From positions 1 to 64,000 of the forward strand of contig CACIHO010000003.1 of the NCBI GenBank assembly GCA_902586485.1: a DNA stretch of 64,000 bases, given 5' to 3'. How positions within the stretch are numbered: the stretch's first letter is position 1; the number at the start of each line of letters is the position of its first letter. The DNA is from an uncultured Pelagibacteraceae bacterium (lineage in GTDB: Bacteria; Pseudomonadota; Alphaproteobacteria; Pelagibacterales; Pelagibacteraceae). The notes below the pieces were generated by a model. That model had not been told where the DNA came from. It searched no databases and worked only from the letters and a program-made list of their open reading frames with translations. The position numbers and the translations under genes were made by a program. Positions 1-9,305 of the stretch are shown piece by piece.

Positions 1-635
1 GTTTAAAAACTTTAAATGTAGATTCTGTTGATATTTTATTCCTTCATGATCCAGAATACGTAAAAGATGTAAATGATGTCACTAAAAAAGATGGTGCATT
101 GGATGAGTTATTTAAAATAAAAGAAGAGGGCTTGGCTAAAGCAGTTGGTTTAGCTATGGGAAAAATAAATATAATGTTTCCTATTTTAAAAAATTGGGAC
201 TTTGATGTGATAATTAATCATAACAGATATACTTTATTAAATAGAGAAGCGGATGAGATGTATAGCTATGCTCACAGTAAAAATATATCTATTTTTAATG
301 CCGCTCCTTACGCTGGTGGTGTTTTAGCAAAAGGTCCAAGTAACTTTAAAAAAATAACTTATCAAGATGTTACAGAAGAAAAACTTGCACCTGCCAGAGA
401 AATAGAAAAAGTTTGTAAAAAATATAATGTTGAAATGGGCGCAGCTGCTTTACAGTTTTCAATGAAAGATAAAAGAATCACCTCTACTCTATGTGGTGTT
501 ACTAGTGTTCAGAGTATTGAAAAAAACCTAACATGGGCTCAAACAAGTATCCCAGATAAATTTTGGAACGAACTTTTAAAATTACCTTTCTCAACAAAAG
601 ATCCAGAATCTGAAAGAATATTTACACCTGGTTAA
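1..635 (+). CDS. Aldo/keto reductase, C-terminal part (cut by window start)
   Basis: The reading frame is open from base 3, so the gene begins upstream and the internal TTG at 99 is not its start. The visible 210 residues begin in the middle of the barrel with LFLHDPE and continue through strands typical of NAD(P)H aldo/keto reductases. The closest family I recognise is the D-threo-aldose (L-fucose) dehydrogenase group, because of the HDP motif and the AAPYAGGVLA segment. The catalytic Asp/Tyr/Lys lie outside the window. It sits 140 bases before a sugar ABC transporter, which suits oxidation or reduction of a sugar, but the substrate cannot be read from this fragment. Confidence 0.85.
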   Translation, partial: LKTLNVDSVDILFLHDPEYVKDVNDVTKKDGALDELFKIKEEGLAKAVGLAMGKINIMFPILKNWDFDVIINHNRYTLLNREADEMYSYAHSKNISIFNAAPYAGGVLAKGPSNFKKITYQDVTEEKLAPAREIEKVCKKYNVEMGAAALQFSMKDKRITSTLCGVTSVQSIEKNLTWAQTSIPDKFWNELLKLPFSTKDPESERIFTPG

Positions 636-683
636 ACTTTAAAAAATTTATGAATAGAATAGTTGTATATTTATTTTGTTAAT

Positions 684-711
684 TTGATAATTAACTATTT
701 CTAGGGATAAT
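684..711 (+). promoter_or_regulatory. Candidate sigma70 promoter of the sugar-binding protein gene
   Basis: TTGATA (684-689) and GATAAT (706-711) are separated by 16 bases, and a clear AAGGAG lies just before the ATG at 776. An A/T-rich imperfect inverted repeat at 711-736 falls where transcription would start and could be an operator or a leader hairpin. No regulator gene is visible beside it. In DNA this A+T-rich, such boxes arise easily by chance. Confidence 0.4.
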
Positions 712-775
712 TTTTAATTGTAATCAATTTTAAAAATACATAATCTATAAAGCATAAATTAAAAAAGGAGCATAA

Positions 776-2020
776 ATGAAAAAGGTTATTATCTCATTAA
801 TAATGATGTTTGGAATAATCTCTTCAACTTCATTCGCTGGTACTTTAGTGATAAACACAGATACATCTGATGCAGCACCTAAAGAAGCTTTTGAATATAT
901 TATTAAAAAATTTGAAGAAGAAAACCCAGACGTCACAGTAAAATGGAATGTTTTTGACCATGAGGGTTATAAACAATCCATAAGAAATTTTTTAAACACT
1001 GATCCACCTGATGTTGCAAACTGGTATGCTGGAAATAGAATGCTACCATTTGTAAGAGCAGGTTTATTTGAAGATGTCTCTGATATTTGGAAAGACTCAG
1101 GTTGGGTAGACGGAAACCTTTCTGAAAATATGGAGCATGCTAAAAAATCAATGACTATTGGTGGTAAGCAATGGGGCATTCCTTATACTTATTATCAGTG
1201 GGGGGTGTATTACAGGAAAGATTTATTTACAGCAAATGGAATATCTGTACCAACTACATGGGATGATTTTGTAGCTGCATGCGCTACGTTAAAAGCTGCA
1301 GGTATTACACCTATTACAATTGGATCAAAGTATCTTTGGACAACAGCTGGTGTTTTTGATTATTTAAATCTTAGAACAAATGGCTATGAGTTTCATATGG
1401 ATTTAACATTAGGTAAAGTTCCTTATACAGACCCAAAAGTGCAAGCGGTATTTGATAAATGGGATGAGCTTGTGAAGCCTGGTTACTTCTTAGAAAATCA
1501 TGCAGCACTTAGTTGGCAAGAAGCTTTAACTCCTATGGTGAACGGTGAAGCAGCAATGTATGTGATGGGTAATTTTGCTGTTGCTCCTTTAAAAGAAGCT
1601 GGCTTAAGAGACTCAAATTTAGGTTTCTTCCAGTTCCCTGAAATCACACCAGGTATCCCAATGGCCGAAGAAGCACCTACGGATACTGTGCATATACCTT
1701 CTAAAGCTAAAAATAAAACTGATGCTAAGCGTTTCTTAATATTTATGTCTCGAGCAGATGTGCAAGAAGAGATCAATAAAATATTAGGTCAGCTTCCTAT
1801 TAACAAAAACTCTAGTGTTAAAAAAGGAGATCCTTTCTTAGCAGCAGGATTAAATATGTTAAATAATGCTTATGCAATGGCTCAATTCTACGATAGAGAT
1901 GCTCCAGCTCAAATGGCATCAGAGGGTATGAAAGGCTTTCAAGAATATATGTCTAATCCTGACAGAAGACAAAAAATCTTAGAAAGATTAGAAAAAGTAC
2001 GCCAAAGAGTTTATAAATAA
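776..2020 (+). CDS. Sugar ABC transporter substrate-binding protein (CUT1 type)
   Basis: 414 residues. It opens with an export signal (MKK, a hydrophobic stretch, then a SFAG cleavage-like site around residue 22), so it should act in the periplasm. The mature part looks like family 1 extracellular solute-binding proteins: an early FEEENPDVTVKW segment, then GIPYTYYQWGVYYRKDLF and NGEAAMYVMGNFA. It would deliver a mono- or oligosaccharide to the two permeases that follow. An AAGGAG ribosome site supports the ATG. A strong hairpin separates it from the permease genes, which fits the need for far more binding protein than membrane subunits. The exact sugar is unknown; the neighbouring GH4 and GH1 enzymes suggest a galactoside or glucoside. 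Confidence 0.93.
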   Translation: MKKVIISLIMMFGIISSTSFAGTLVINTDTSDAAPKEAFEYIIKKFEEENPDVTVKWNVFDHEGYKQSIRNFLNTDPPDVANWYAGNRMLPFVRAGLFEDVSDIWKDSGWVDGNLSENMEHAKKSMTIGGKQWGIPYTYYQWGVYYRKDLFTANGISVPTTWDDFVAACATLKAAGITPITIGSKYLWTTAGVFDYLNLRTNGYEFHMDLTLGKVPYTDPKVQAVFDKWDELVKPGYFLENHAALSWQEALTPMVNGEAAMYVMGNFAVAPLKEAGLRDSNLGFFQFPEITPGIPMAEEAPTDTVHIPSKAKNKTDAKRFLIFMSRADVQEEINKILGQLPINKNSSVKKGDPFLAAGLNMLNNAYAMAQFYDRDAPAQMASEGMKGFQEYMSNPDRRQKILERLEKVRQRVYK

Positions 2021-2028
2021 ACTCTTAA

Positions 2029-2062
2029 TTTAACTGTGGGGCTTACTAGCCCCTCAGTTAAA
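2029..2062 (+). promoter_or_regulatory. Strong hairpin between binding-protein and permease genes
   Basis: The arms TTTAACTG and CAGTTAAA, then GGGGCT and AGCCCC, pair around a four-base TACT loop with a single T-T mismatch. It is one of the most G+C-rich stems in any gap here. No T-run follows on the plus strand, so it is probably not a full terminator. It is better explained as a 3'-end stabiliser or partial attenuator that keeps binding-protein mRNA more abundant than permease mRNA, as known for maltose-type operons. Confidence 0.75.
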
Positions 2063-2096
2063 AATTAGATTTCATCAATTTGTAAAATAAAATTAC

Positions 2097-3017
2097 ATGG
2101 AACTAAATAATTCAAAACCAAAAAGAATTACTTGGTGGCAAAAAAATCAAATTAAAATTAGCCCATGGATTTTTCTAGCTCCAGGATTAATATTTTTTTT
2201 TATTTATGTAATAGCCCCAATATTTGTATCTATTGGTATTTCTTTTTATCAATGGGATGGATTATCTCCATCTATATATGTTGGTCTTCAAAATTACATT
2301 GAACTTTTAGATGATGAATATTTTTACATTTCACTTTGGAATAATCTTAAATGGTTAATATTTTTTATGTTGGCAGTTCCTATTGGTTTAGGACTAGCAA
2401 TATTTTTAAACCAAATTGTTTTTGGAATTAGATTAATAAAATCTCTATTTTTTTTTCCATTTGTTATTTCTCAAGTAGTAATTGGTCTTATTTTTACTTG
2501 GTTTTACCAACCAAATTATGGGGTTATTGCACCCTTTCTAGATTTAATTGGATTAGAAGGATTTTCAATTCTTGCAAATGAAGATACTGCTACTTATGGG
2601 ATAATATTTGCAGGTCTATATCCACAAATTGCTTATTGTTTAATTTTATATTTAACAGGACTTAACAATATAAACCCTGAACAAATTGAGGCTGGAAGAA
2701 TGGATGGCGCCAAAGGATTTCATTTATTTTGGAATATAGTGCTTCCACAACTAAGACACGCTACCTTTTTAGCAATTGTAGTAACTGTGATTGGTGCTCT
2801 TAGAAGTTTTGATATGGTGGCGATAATGACTCAAGGTGGACCTTATGGTTATTCAAATGTCTTAGCGTATTACATGTTTGAGCAAGCTTTAAGTGAATAC
2901 GGTTACAGAATGGGATACGGGTCAGCGATAGCAACTGTTTTATTCACAATAATGATGTTTTATATTTTGTTTTTTATATACAGAATGTATCGAAACGAGA
3001 GGGAGGATAACAACTAA
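2097..3017 (+). CDS. Sugar ABC transporter permease (MalF/UgpA-like)
   Basis: 306 residues with six or so hydrophobic membrane segments; the first spans about residues 24-48. The cytoplasmic loop that contacts the ATPase is visible as EAGRMDGA (residues 198-205) followed by a conserved LP, which is the EAA motif of binding-protein-dependent permeases. It forms the inner-membrane channel together with the next gene product. The stop codon abuts the ATG of the second permease with no gap, so the two are probably translated together. It belongs to the CUT1 carbohydrate family by arrangement and sequence character; substrate is not readable from it. Confidence 0.92.
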   Translation: MELNNSKPKRITWWQKNQIKISPWIFLAPGLIFFFIYVIAPIFVSIGISFYQWDGLSPSIYVGLQNYIELLDDEYFYISLWNNLKWLIFFMLAVPIGLGLAIFLNQIVFGIRLIKSLFFFPFVISQVVIGLIFTWFYQPNYGVIAPFLDLIGLEGFSILANEDTATYGIIFAGLYPQIAYCLILYLTGLNNINPEQIEAGRMDGAKGFHLFWNIVLPQLRHATFLAIVVTVIGALRSFDMVAIMTQGGPYGYSNVLAYYMFEQALSEYGYRMGYGSAIATVLFTIMMFYILFFIYRMYRNEREDNN

Positions 3018-3869
3018 ATGTTCCCTACTCCGATTCATCAAAGACCAATTATAAATCAATACATTTATAAAATATTTTTGCCTATCTCATTAATTATTTG
3101 GTTGATACCGATATTTGGTATTTTAATGACATCAATCAGAGGTTTAGGAGATATTACTGCTGGAAATATGTGGGGAACACCAAGTGAATTTTTACTTTTT
3201 TCAAATTTATACGATGTTTTCACTAACACTCCAATGATCAAATACACTCTAAATAGCTTTAAAGTAACTATTCCAACAATGCTAGGAGCGGTTGCTTTAA
3301 GTTGTATGACTGGCTTTGCTCTTGCAAGATATAAGTTTAAGACAAATTTAATAATATTTTTTATTTTTATAGCTGGAAACTTTGTTCCATTTCAAATTTT
3401 AATGATACCGGTAAGAGATCTGACTTTTAAAATTGGTCTCTACAACACTATTACAGGATTAGTGTTATTTCATGTAGCTTTTCAAACAGGGTTTTGCACA
3501 CTTTTTATGAGAAATTTTATCAAAGCGTTACCTCAAGAGCTTATTGAGGCTGCGAGAATGGATGGAGCATCTGAATTTAAAATTTTTTGGAAAATAATAT
3601 TACCTTTGACTAGACCAGCTATAGCAGCACTGTGTGTATTAATTTTTACATTTATATGGAACGATTATTTTTGGGCAACTGTCTTAATTCAAGGTGATCA
3701 TGCAATGCCAATTACTGCTGGATTAAAATCATTAAATGGTCAATGGATTACAGCTTATCACTTATTATCAACTGGATCTATTGTTGCTGCGATACCTCCT
3801 GTTATTATGTTTTTTTTAATGCAAAAACATTTTATTGCTGGATTAACTCTTGGAGCAACTAAAGGATAG
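3018..3869 (+). CDS. Sugar ABC transporter permease (MalG/UgpE-like)
   Basis: 283 residues, second membrane subunit of the same importer. Membrane segments are visible at about residues 18-38, 84-105, 110-132 and further on. The EAA loop reads EAARMDGASEF from residue 177 with a downstream LP, the classic MalG-type form. It begins directly after the previous stop codon and ends one base before the ATG of the GH4 glycosidase, so transporter subunits and hydrolase form one transcription unit. Confidence 0.92.
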   Translation: MFPTPIHQRPIINQYIYKIFLPISLIIWLIPIFGILMTSIRGLGDITAGNMWGTPSEFLLFSNLYDVFTNTPMIKYTLNSFKVTIPTMLGAVALSCMTGFALARYKFKTNLIIFFIFIAGNFVPFQILMIPVRDLTFKIGLYNTITGLVLFHVAFQTGFCTLFMRNFIKALPQELIEAARMDGASEFKIFWKIILPLTRPAIAALCVLIFTFIWNDYFWATVLIQGDHAMPITAGLKSLNGQWITAYHLLSTGSIVAAIPPVIMFFLMQKHFIAGLTLGATKG

Positions 3870-3870
3870 T

Positions 3871-5199
3871 ATGATTAAAGTTACTTTTATTGGAGCAGGA
3901 AGTACTGTATTTATGAAAAATATACTTACAGATATTTTGCTTGAAAAAAATTTCAGCAACTGTGAAATAGTTTTACAAGATATTGATATAAGAAGATTAA
4001 AAACTTCAAATTTAGTAGCAGAAAAAGTTGCAAAATCAATAGGTGCTAATCCAAAGATTATAACTGAAAAAAATCAAAAAAAAGCACTTAGAGGAGCTGA
4101 CTTTGTAATTTTAATGTTTCAAATAGGTGGTTATGAGCCCTCTACAGTTATTGATTTTGAAATTCCAGCAAAGTATGGATTAAAACAAACTATTGGTGAC
4201 ACTTTAGGTATAGGTGGAATCATGAGAGGGTTAAGAACTGTCCCTGCTTTATTGTCTGTTGTAAAAGATATGAATGAAGTTTGTCCAAGCGGAATAATGT
4301 TACAGTACGTTAATCCTATGGCAATAAATTGTTTGGCATTATCTAAATTTGCACCTGAACTTAAATATGTTGGACTTTGTCATTCTGTACAAGGAACTGC
4401 TGAAGATTTAGCAAAAGATATTGGCGAAGACATAAAAAATATTAGTTATGAATGTTCGGGTATTAATCATATGTCTTTTTTTACTAAATTTGAAAAGATT
4501 AACTCTGATGGAACAAAAGAAAATCTTTATCCTAAAATTTTTAAAGCTGGAAAAGAAAAAACATTTGGAACTAATTGGGATGGATGCACAAATGAAGTTA
4601 GGTATAAAATTTTAGAAAAACTTGGATATTTTGTTACTGAATCATCTGAACACTTTGCAGAATATACACCGTGGTTTATTAAAAATAACAGAGAGGACTT
4701 ATTAAGTGAATTCAACATTCCAATTAATGAATATATTCGAAGATGTAAAAAACAAATTAAAGAATGGGATCGACAAGAACAAAGTTTATTAAATGGGGAA
4801 AAATTTGTTTGTAAAAAATCTTTAGAATATGCGTCACGAATAATTGTATCAATTGTAGACGGCAAAGAAGATACAATTAATGGAAATGTTTTAAATAATA
4901 AATTAATCTCTAATTTACCAGAAGATTGTTGTGTTGAAGTACCATGCAAAATAAATAATAAAGGTATTAATCCACAAAAAGTTGATAATTTACCTATGCA
5001 TTTAGCAAATTTAATGAAAACTAATATAAATGTTCAACAGTTGACTGTTGAAGCCTTAAAGACAAAAAAAAAGGAGACTGTTTATCATGCAGCTATGTTG
5101 GATCCACTTACTTCTTCTTTATTAAGTTTAGATCAAATTAGTTCTATGGTAGATGAATTATTAATAGCTCACAAAAATTGGATACCAGTATTTAATTAA
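3871..5199 (+). CDS. melA: GH4 glycosidase, alpha-galactosidase (MelA) type
   Basis: 442 residues, using the ATG at 3871 rather than a TTG 21 bases upstream, because the Rossmann motif FIGAGST must stand at the N-terminus. GH4 enzymes need NAD and a divalent metal and hydrolyse by a redox-elimination route. Visible family marks are VNPMA (N148), LCHSVQG with C170 and H171, and GINHM with H200; the Cys and His are the expected metal ligands. The CHS form is typical of alpha-galactosidase/alpha-glucosidase members and not of 6-phospho-glycosidases, in agreement with an ABC importer that does not phosphorylate its cargo. There is no signal peptide, so it acts in the cytoplasm on imported sugar. 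Anomer and sugar specificity are inferred. Confidence 0.88.
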   Translation: MIKVTFIGAGSTVFMKNILTDILLEKNFSNCEIVLQDIDIRRLKTSNLVAEKVAKSIGANPKIITEKNQKKALRGADFVILMFQIGGYEPSTVIDFEIPAKYGLKQTIGDTLGIGGIMRGLRTVPALLSVVKDMNEVCPSGIMLQYVNPMAINCLALSKFAPELKYVGLCHSVQGTAEDLAKDIGEDIKNISYECSGINHMSFFTKFEKINSDGTKENLYPKIFKAGKEKTFGTNWDGCTNEVRYKILEKLGYFVTESSEHFAEYTPWFIKNNREDLLSEFNIPINEYIRRCKKQIKEWDRQEQSLLNGEKFVCKKSLEYASRIIVSIVDGKEDTINGNVLNNKLISNLPEDCCVEVPCKINNKGINPQKVDNLPMHLANLMKTNINVQQLTVEALKTKKKETVYHAAMLDPLTSSLLSLDQISSMVDELLIAHKNWIPVFN

Positions 5200-5200
5200 T

Positions 5201-6562
5201 ATGAAAAATAAATTTCCTAATGGTTTTTTTTGGGGAACGGCTACAGCAAGTTACCAAATAGAAGGTGCTACAGGTAAAGACGGAAAAAGCAAAAGTATTT
5301 GGGATACTTTTACACATACACCTGGAAAAGTTAAAAATAATGAAAACGGAGATACTGCTGTTGATCATTATCATAGATATGAAGAAGATATTGAGCTGAT
5401 GGCTAATATAAATTTAAATTCATATAGATTTTCTTTAGCATGGACACGAATTATTCCAGAGGGGGCGGGTAAAATAAATCCAAAAGGAGTAGATTTTTAT
5501 TCAAGGTTGATAGACAAGTGTTTGGAAAAAAATATTGAGCCTTTCATAACTTTATATCATTGGGATCTTCCTCAATCCCTACAAGATAAAGGGGGTTGGG
5601 CAAATAGAGACATGGCAAAAATATTTTCAGATTATTCAGAGGCTATTGTTAAAAATTTTGGAGACAGATGTAATCATTTTATCACATTTAATGAACCACA
5701 AGTTTTTACTATTCATGGATATGTAGATGGTTACATGGCTCCAGGATACAAAGATTTAGAAAAATACTTTGCATCAATACATAATGTTAATCTTGCACAT
5801 GGTACAGCTTTTCAAGCAATGAAATCTTTAAATAATAATATAAAAATTGGCTGTACTTTAAATATGGCGCCATGTATTCCTGCTACAAAATCAAGTGGAG
5901 ATCTTCATGCAACTAAATTATTCGATACTCATTGGAATAGATCATTTGCCGACCCTATGTATCTTGGAAGATATCCTGAATTACTAATTAATGATGTCTC
6001 AAAACATATTCAACAAGATGATATGAAAACTATTTTTCAAAAAAATGATTTTATTGGATTAAATCATTATCAACATATTAGAATTAAAGCTGATAATAAA
6101 CATTTACTTAAAGCAAGAGGAGCATTCAATGATGAATTACCTTTTGGTCTTGATGGTAAAGATGCAAAGTTAACTCTTATGGGATGGGAAATTGTTCCAG
6201 ATGCTTATTATGATCAAATTATGGATTTAAAAAATAATTATGGCAATCCAGATATTTATCTAACTGAAAATGGTGCAGCATATCCAGATTTAATTGAAAA
6301 AAATGGAGAAATAAACGACAACGATCGTATTGATTACTTTAAGAAATATTTAAGTGCTGTAAAAAAATCAATTGATAATGGAGCTAAAGTTAAAAGTTAC
6401 TTTGCATGGACATTTATGGATAATTTTGAATGGGCGTTAGGTTTTGAAAAGAGATTTGGAATAGTGCATGTTGATTTTAAAACTTTAAAAAGAACCCCCA
6501 AAAAATCATATTATTTTTTCAAAAAGCTTGTAGAACAAAATTCAATTCCTTTAGATTTTTAA
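5201..6562 (+). CDS. GH1 beta-glucosidase/beta-galactosidase
   Basis: 453 residues, the normal GH1 length. It starts with FPNGFFWGTATASYQIEG, the N-terminal GH1 signature. The acid/base Glu is E165 in TFNEP and the nucleophile is E356 in YLTENGA; the aglycone-side WTFMDNFEW is near the C-terminus. There is no export signal, so it cleaves beta-linked glycosides in the cytoplasm. It begins two bases after the GH4 stop, so the alpha- and beta-acting hydrolases are co-expressed with the importer. Which beta-glycoside (glucoside, galactoside, glycosylglycerol) is not decidable from sequence alone. Confidence 0.93.
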   Translation: MKNKFPNGFFWGTATASYQIEGATGKDGKSKSIWDTFTHTPGKVKNNENGDTAVDHYHRYEEDIELMANINLNSYRFSLAWTRIIPEGAGKINPKGVDFYSRLIDKCLEKNIEPFITLYHWDLPQSLQDKGGWANRDMAKIFSDYSEAIVKNFGDRCNHFITFNEPQVFTIHGYVDGYMAPGYKDLEKYFASIHNVNLAHGTAFQAMKSLNNNIKIGCTLNMAPCIPATKSSGDLHATKLFDTHWNRSFADPMYLGRYPELLINDVSKHIQQDDMKTIFQKNDFIGLNHYQHIRIKADNKHLLKARGAFNDELPFGLDGKDAKLTLMGWEIVPDAYYDQIMDLKNNYGNPDIYLTENGAAYPDLIEKNGEINDNDRIDYFKKYLSAVKKSIDNGAKVKSYFAWTFMDNFEWALGFEKRFGIVHVDFKTLKRTPKKSYYFFKKLVEQNSIPLDF

Positions 6563-6574
6563 ATTAAATCTAAA
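6550..6574. terminator. A/T-rich inverted repeat between convergent genes
   Basis: TTTAGATTT and AAATCTAAA form a perfect nine-base inverted repeat around a seven-base loop. It overlaps the GH1 stop codon and lies in the 36-base gap before the convergent ATPase gene. It could slow polymerase from either side, but the stem has only one G-C pair, so real terminator activity is doubtful. Confidence 0.3.
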
Positions 6575-6598
6575 TAAAAACTTATTAAAAAAGATAAA

Positions 6599-7675
6599 TT
6601 ATTTAAAAGCTAAATTATTTTCATCAAATAAATGACATTTATTTAGATCAAAACTTAAGGTTAAATTATCTCCAATATTAGCTGAATTCGCACCATCTGT
6701 TTGAACAACTAATGGTTCTCCATCTTTCTCTAAATATAGAAATGTAGATGAACCTAATTCTTCAATTACGAATACCTTGCTATCCCAACATTTTTCACCA
6801 GTATTGATCGATATATGTTCAGGTCTGATACCAATCTTTACATTATCGCCAGGTGAAACTTTATCTGAAGTTTTTGGAACAATAATTTTTCCTTGTCCTG
6901 AAATTTCAACTTCGGTTTCAGAGCTATTAAAGCTTATAACTTTAGAATTGATAAAGTTCATCTTGGGTGAACCAATAAAACCGCCAACAAATAAATTTTC
7001 TGGTTCATTATATAATTTTAAAGGTGTTCCTTTTTGAGATACAATTCCATTATCTAATACAACAATATCATCTGCAAGTGTCATTGCTTCAGTTTGATCA
7101 TGAGTAACATAAATCATTGTCGCATTTAATTGATCATGTAATTTAGCAAGCTCTACTCTCATCTGAACTCTTAAGGCTGCATCTAAATTAGATAAAGGTT
7201 CATCAAATAAAAATACTTTTGGCTTTCTTGTGATTGCTCTACCAATCGCAACTCTCTGTCTTTGTCCTCCCGACAGTTGTTTCGGTTTTCTCTCCAAGTA
7301 TTGCTCGATCTGAAGAATTTTAGCAGCTTCCATAACTCTATCAGTAATTTCCTCTTTAGATTTTTTTTCAATCTTTAAACCAAATGCCATATTATCAAAC
7401 ACTGTCATGTGTGGATACAGAGCGTATGATTGAAAGACCATTGCTATATTTCTTTCTGTTGGCGGAAGATCATTAACAACTTGTCCATCAATTGAAATTG
7501 TTCCTGAGTTAATCTCCTCTAGACCAGCAATCATTCTTAGCATTGTTGATTTACCACAGCCACTTGGTCCAACAAATACAGTGAAAGACTCACTTTTAAT
7601 TTCTAGAGATACATCTTTGATCACATGTGTAGATCCAAAGAATTTATTAATATTAGAAATATTTATCTCTGCCAT
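6599..7675 (-). CDS. ugpC: Sugar ABC transporter ATP-binding protein (UgpC/MsmK type)
   Basis: 358 residues. Walker A is GPSGCGKST at residues 36-44; the ABC signature LSGGQRQRVA, Walker B FLFDEP and the switch histidine in VTHDQTEA follow in order. The C-terminal third (from about residue 240) is the OB-like MalK/UgpC regulatory domain with IGIRPEH. It should energise the permease pair. It is coded on the opposite strand, convergent with the GH1 gene, so it has its own promoter. The symbol marks the subfamily, not proven glycerol-phosphate transport. Confidence 0.9.
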   Translation of the reverse strand: MAEINISNINKFFGSTHVIKDVSLEIKSESFTVFVGPSGCGKSTMLRMIAGLEEINSGTISIDGQVVNDLPPTERNIAMVFQSYALYPHMTVFDNMAFGLKIEKKSKEEITDRVMEAAKILQIEQYLERKPKQLSGGQRQRVAIGRAITRKPKVFLFDEPLSNLDAALRVQMRVELAKLHDQLNATMIYVTHDQTEAMTLADDIVVLDNGIVSQKGTPLKLYNEPENLFVGGFIGSPKMNFINSKVISFNSSETEVEISGQGKIIVPKTSDKVSPGDNVKIGIRPEHISINTGEKCWDSKVFVIEELGSSTFLYLEKDGEPLVVQTDGANSANIGDNLTLSFDLNKCHLFDENNLAFK

Positions 7676-7767
7676 TTTGAGTTAATATTGTTTTTTAGTA
7701 TTTATTCATAATTTTTAATTTAATTCAATCATGATTAATTTTATTAATTATGATATCCTTATCTTAA

Positions 7768-8760
7768 ATGAAAATATTAAGAGATAAATTTGGTAGGACC
7801 TTTCCATATGTAAGGCTTTCAATTACTGATGTATGTAACTTTAAATGTGGATATTGTTTACCTAATGGTTATCAAATTGATAAAAGTGACAATAGAAAAT
7901 TTCTTCACTTAGAAGAAATAAAACGTCTTGCAAAAGTTTTTTCAAAATTAGGTGTAAGCAAAATTAGACTTACTGGTGGAGAACCAACAGTAAGAAAAGA
8001 TTTTTTTGATATAATTAAGATTTTAAAAAATGAAGCTGGAATAAAAAAAGTTGTAATTACAACAAACGGTTATCATTTAGATCAAAAAGCGAAGATGTTA
8101 GTTGATTGTGGTTTAAATGGTATTAATATTAGTATTGATAGTCTGGATAGAAATACATTTAAAAATGTTACAGGTCACGATCGACTACCAGAGATTTTAA
8201 ATGGAATTAAAAAACTTCAAGATTTATATTTTGAAAATATTAAAATTAATGCAGTACTTTTGAATGGAATAAATTCATCTGACAAAGATTTTGAAAATTG
8301 GGCAGAATTTATAAAAGAGAACAAAGTTAGTTTAAGATATATAGAATTAATGCAAACAGGAGACAACTTAGGATATTTTAAAAAATATCACGTATCCTCC
8401 AAAATATTTAAAGAATACCTAAATAAAAACAATTGGATTTATCAAACCTTAGGTAAAGATGCTGGGCCGTCACTAAATTATATCAATCCAGAATATAAAG
8501 GGAAATTTGGAATCATAGCACCCTACTCTAAAGATTTTTGTAGAAGCTGTAATAGATTAAGAATTACATCAAGAGGAGATCTTAGATTATGCCTATTTGG
8601 AAATACTGGAATAAGTATAAGACATTTATTACAAAAAGATGAACAAATTGAAGAATTACAAGATCTTATAATGGGTCAAATGAAATTTAAAAAAGAGTCT
8701 CACCATTTGGAACTTGGCGAAACTGGTTTAACTAAAAATTTATCTAATACGGGTGGCTAA
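7768..8760 (+). CDS. moaA: GTP 3',8-cyclase, molybdenum cofactor synthesis
   Basis: 330 residues, normal length. This radical-SAM enzyme converts GTP to the cyclised precursor of molybdopterin. The N-terminal cluster motif is C23-x3-C27-x2-C30; the second cluster is shown by FCRSCNRLR and a later Cys in LRLCLFG. The C-terminus ends in Gly-Gly, a conserved feature needed for activity in this family. It is the first gene of a tightly packed run and its TAA overlaps the moaC ATG by one base (TAATG). Confidence 0.96.
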   Translation: MKILRDKFGRTFPYVRLSITDVCNFKCGYCLPNGYQIDKSDNRKFLHLEEIKRLAKVFSKLGVSKIRLTGGEPTVRKDFFDIIKILKNEAGIKKVVITTNGYHLDQKAKMLVDCGLNGINISIDSLDRNTFKNVTGHDRLPEILNGIKKLQDLYFENIKINAVLLNGINSSDKDFENWAEFIKENKVSLRYIELMQTGDNLGYFKKYHVSSKIFKEYLNKNNWIYQTLGKDAGPSLNYINPEYKGKFGIIAPYSKDFCRSCNRLRITSRGDLRLCLFGNTGISIRHLLQKDEQIEELQDLIMGQMKFKKESHHLELGETGLTKNLSNTGG

Positions 8761-9305
8761 TGTCAAAATTAAAAATTATAAATCAAGAAGAACTTAAAGA
8801 TTGGGCGAAAGAAATATTTCAAAAAAACTCTTTCAATATGGTTGATGTTTCTTCAAAAAAAGAAACTTTTAGAAGAGCACTTGCGTCAGGTAAGATATAT
8901 GTTGGAAAAGAAGTTTTTGATCTAATTAAAAATAAGAAGATGCCTAAAGGAGATCCTATTGCTTTAGCTGAGGTATCAGCTGTGTTGGGAGTAAAAAAAA
9001 CAAGTGAATTTATTCCTCTTTGTCACCCACTTCCAATTGACCATACGGCCACTAAAATAATTATGAATGAATTAGACAGTTCATTAGAAGTGTTTTGCGT
9101 AGTTTCTGCAGTAGCAAAAACCGGTGTTGAAATGGAAGCTATAATGGGTGTTAACTCTGCCTTAATCACAATTTATGATTTAAGCAAAATAGTAAATCCA
9201 CATCTTAAAATTGATAACGTAAAATTATTAATTAAAGAAGGTGGAAAAAGTGGATTATGGAAAAACCCTGATGGTCTCCCAGTTTTTCTAAAAAATATTT
9301 TTTAA
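8760..9305 (+). CDS. moaC: Cyclic pyranopterin monophosphate synthase
   Basis: 181 residues, slightly longer than the usual 160. It completes the second step of molybdopterin synthesis with MoaA. Family motifs are FIPLCHPLPIDH (residues 84-95) and KTGVEMEA (residues 120-127), which hold active-site residues. Its stop overlaps the moaD start in a TAATG junction. The extra length is at the N-terminus, before the usual start of the conserved domain. Confidence 0.95.
   Translation: MSKLKIINQEELKDWAKEIFQKNSFNMVDVSSKKETFRRALASGKIYVGKEVFDLIKNKKMPKGDPIALAEVSAVLGVKKTSEFIPLCHPLPIDHTATKIIMNELDSSLEVFCVVSAVAKTGVEMEAIMGVNSALITIYDLSKIVNPHLKIDNVKLLIKEGGKSGLWKNPDGLPVFLKNIF

Noticed and set aside
4527..4949. 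A 140-codon open frame on the minus strand inside the GH4 gene
   Set aside because: It has no family character and lies fully opposite a well-conserved enzyme gene; low stop density on this strand explains it.
7676..7767. A molybdenum-cofactor riboswitch before moaA
   Set aside because: The 92-base gap is shared with a divergent promoter, is A/T-rich, and shows none of the G+C stems of that RNA.
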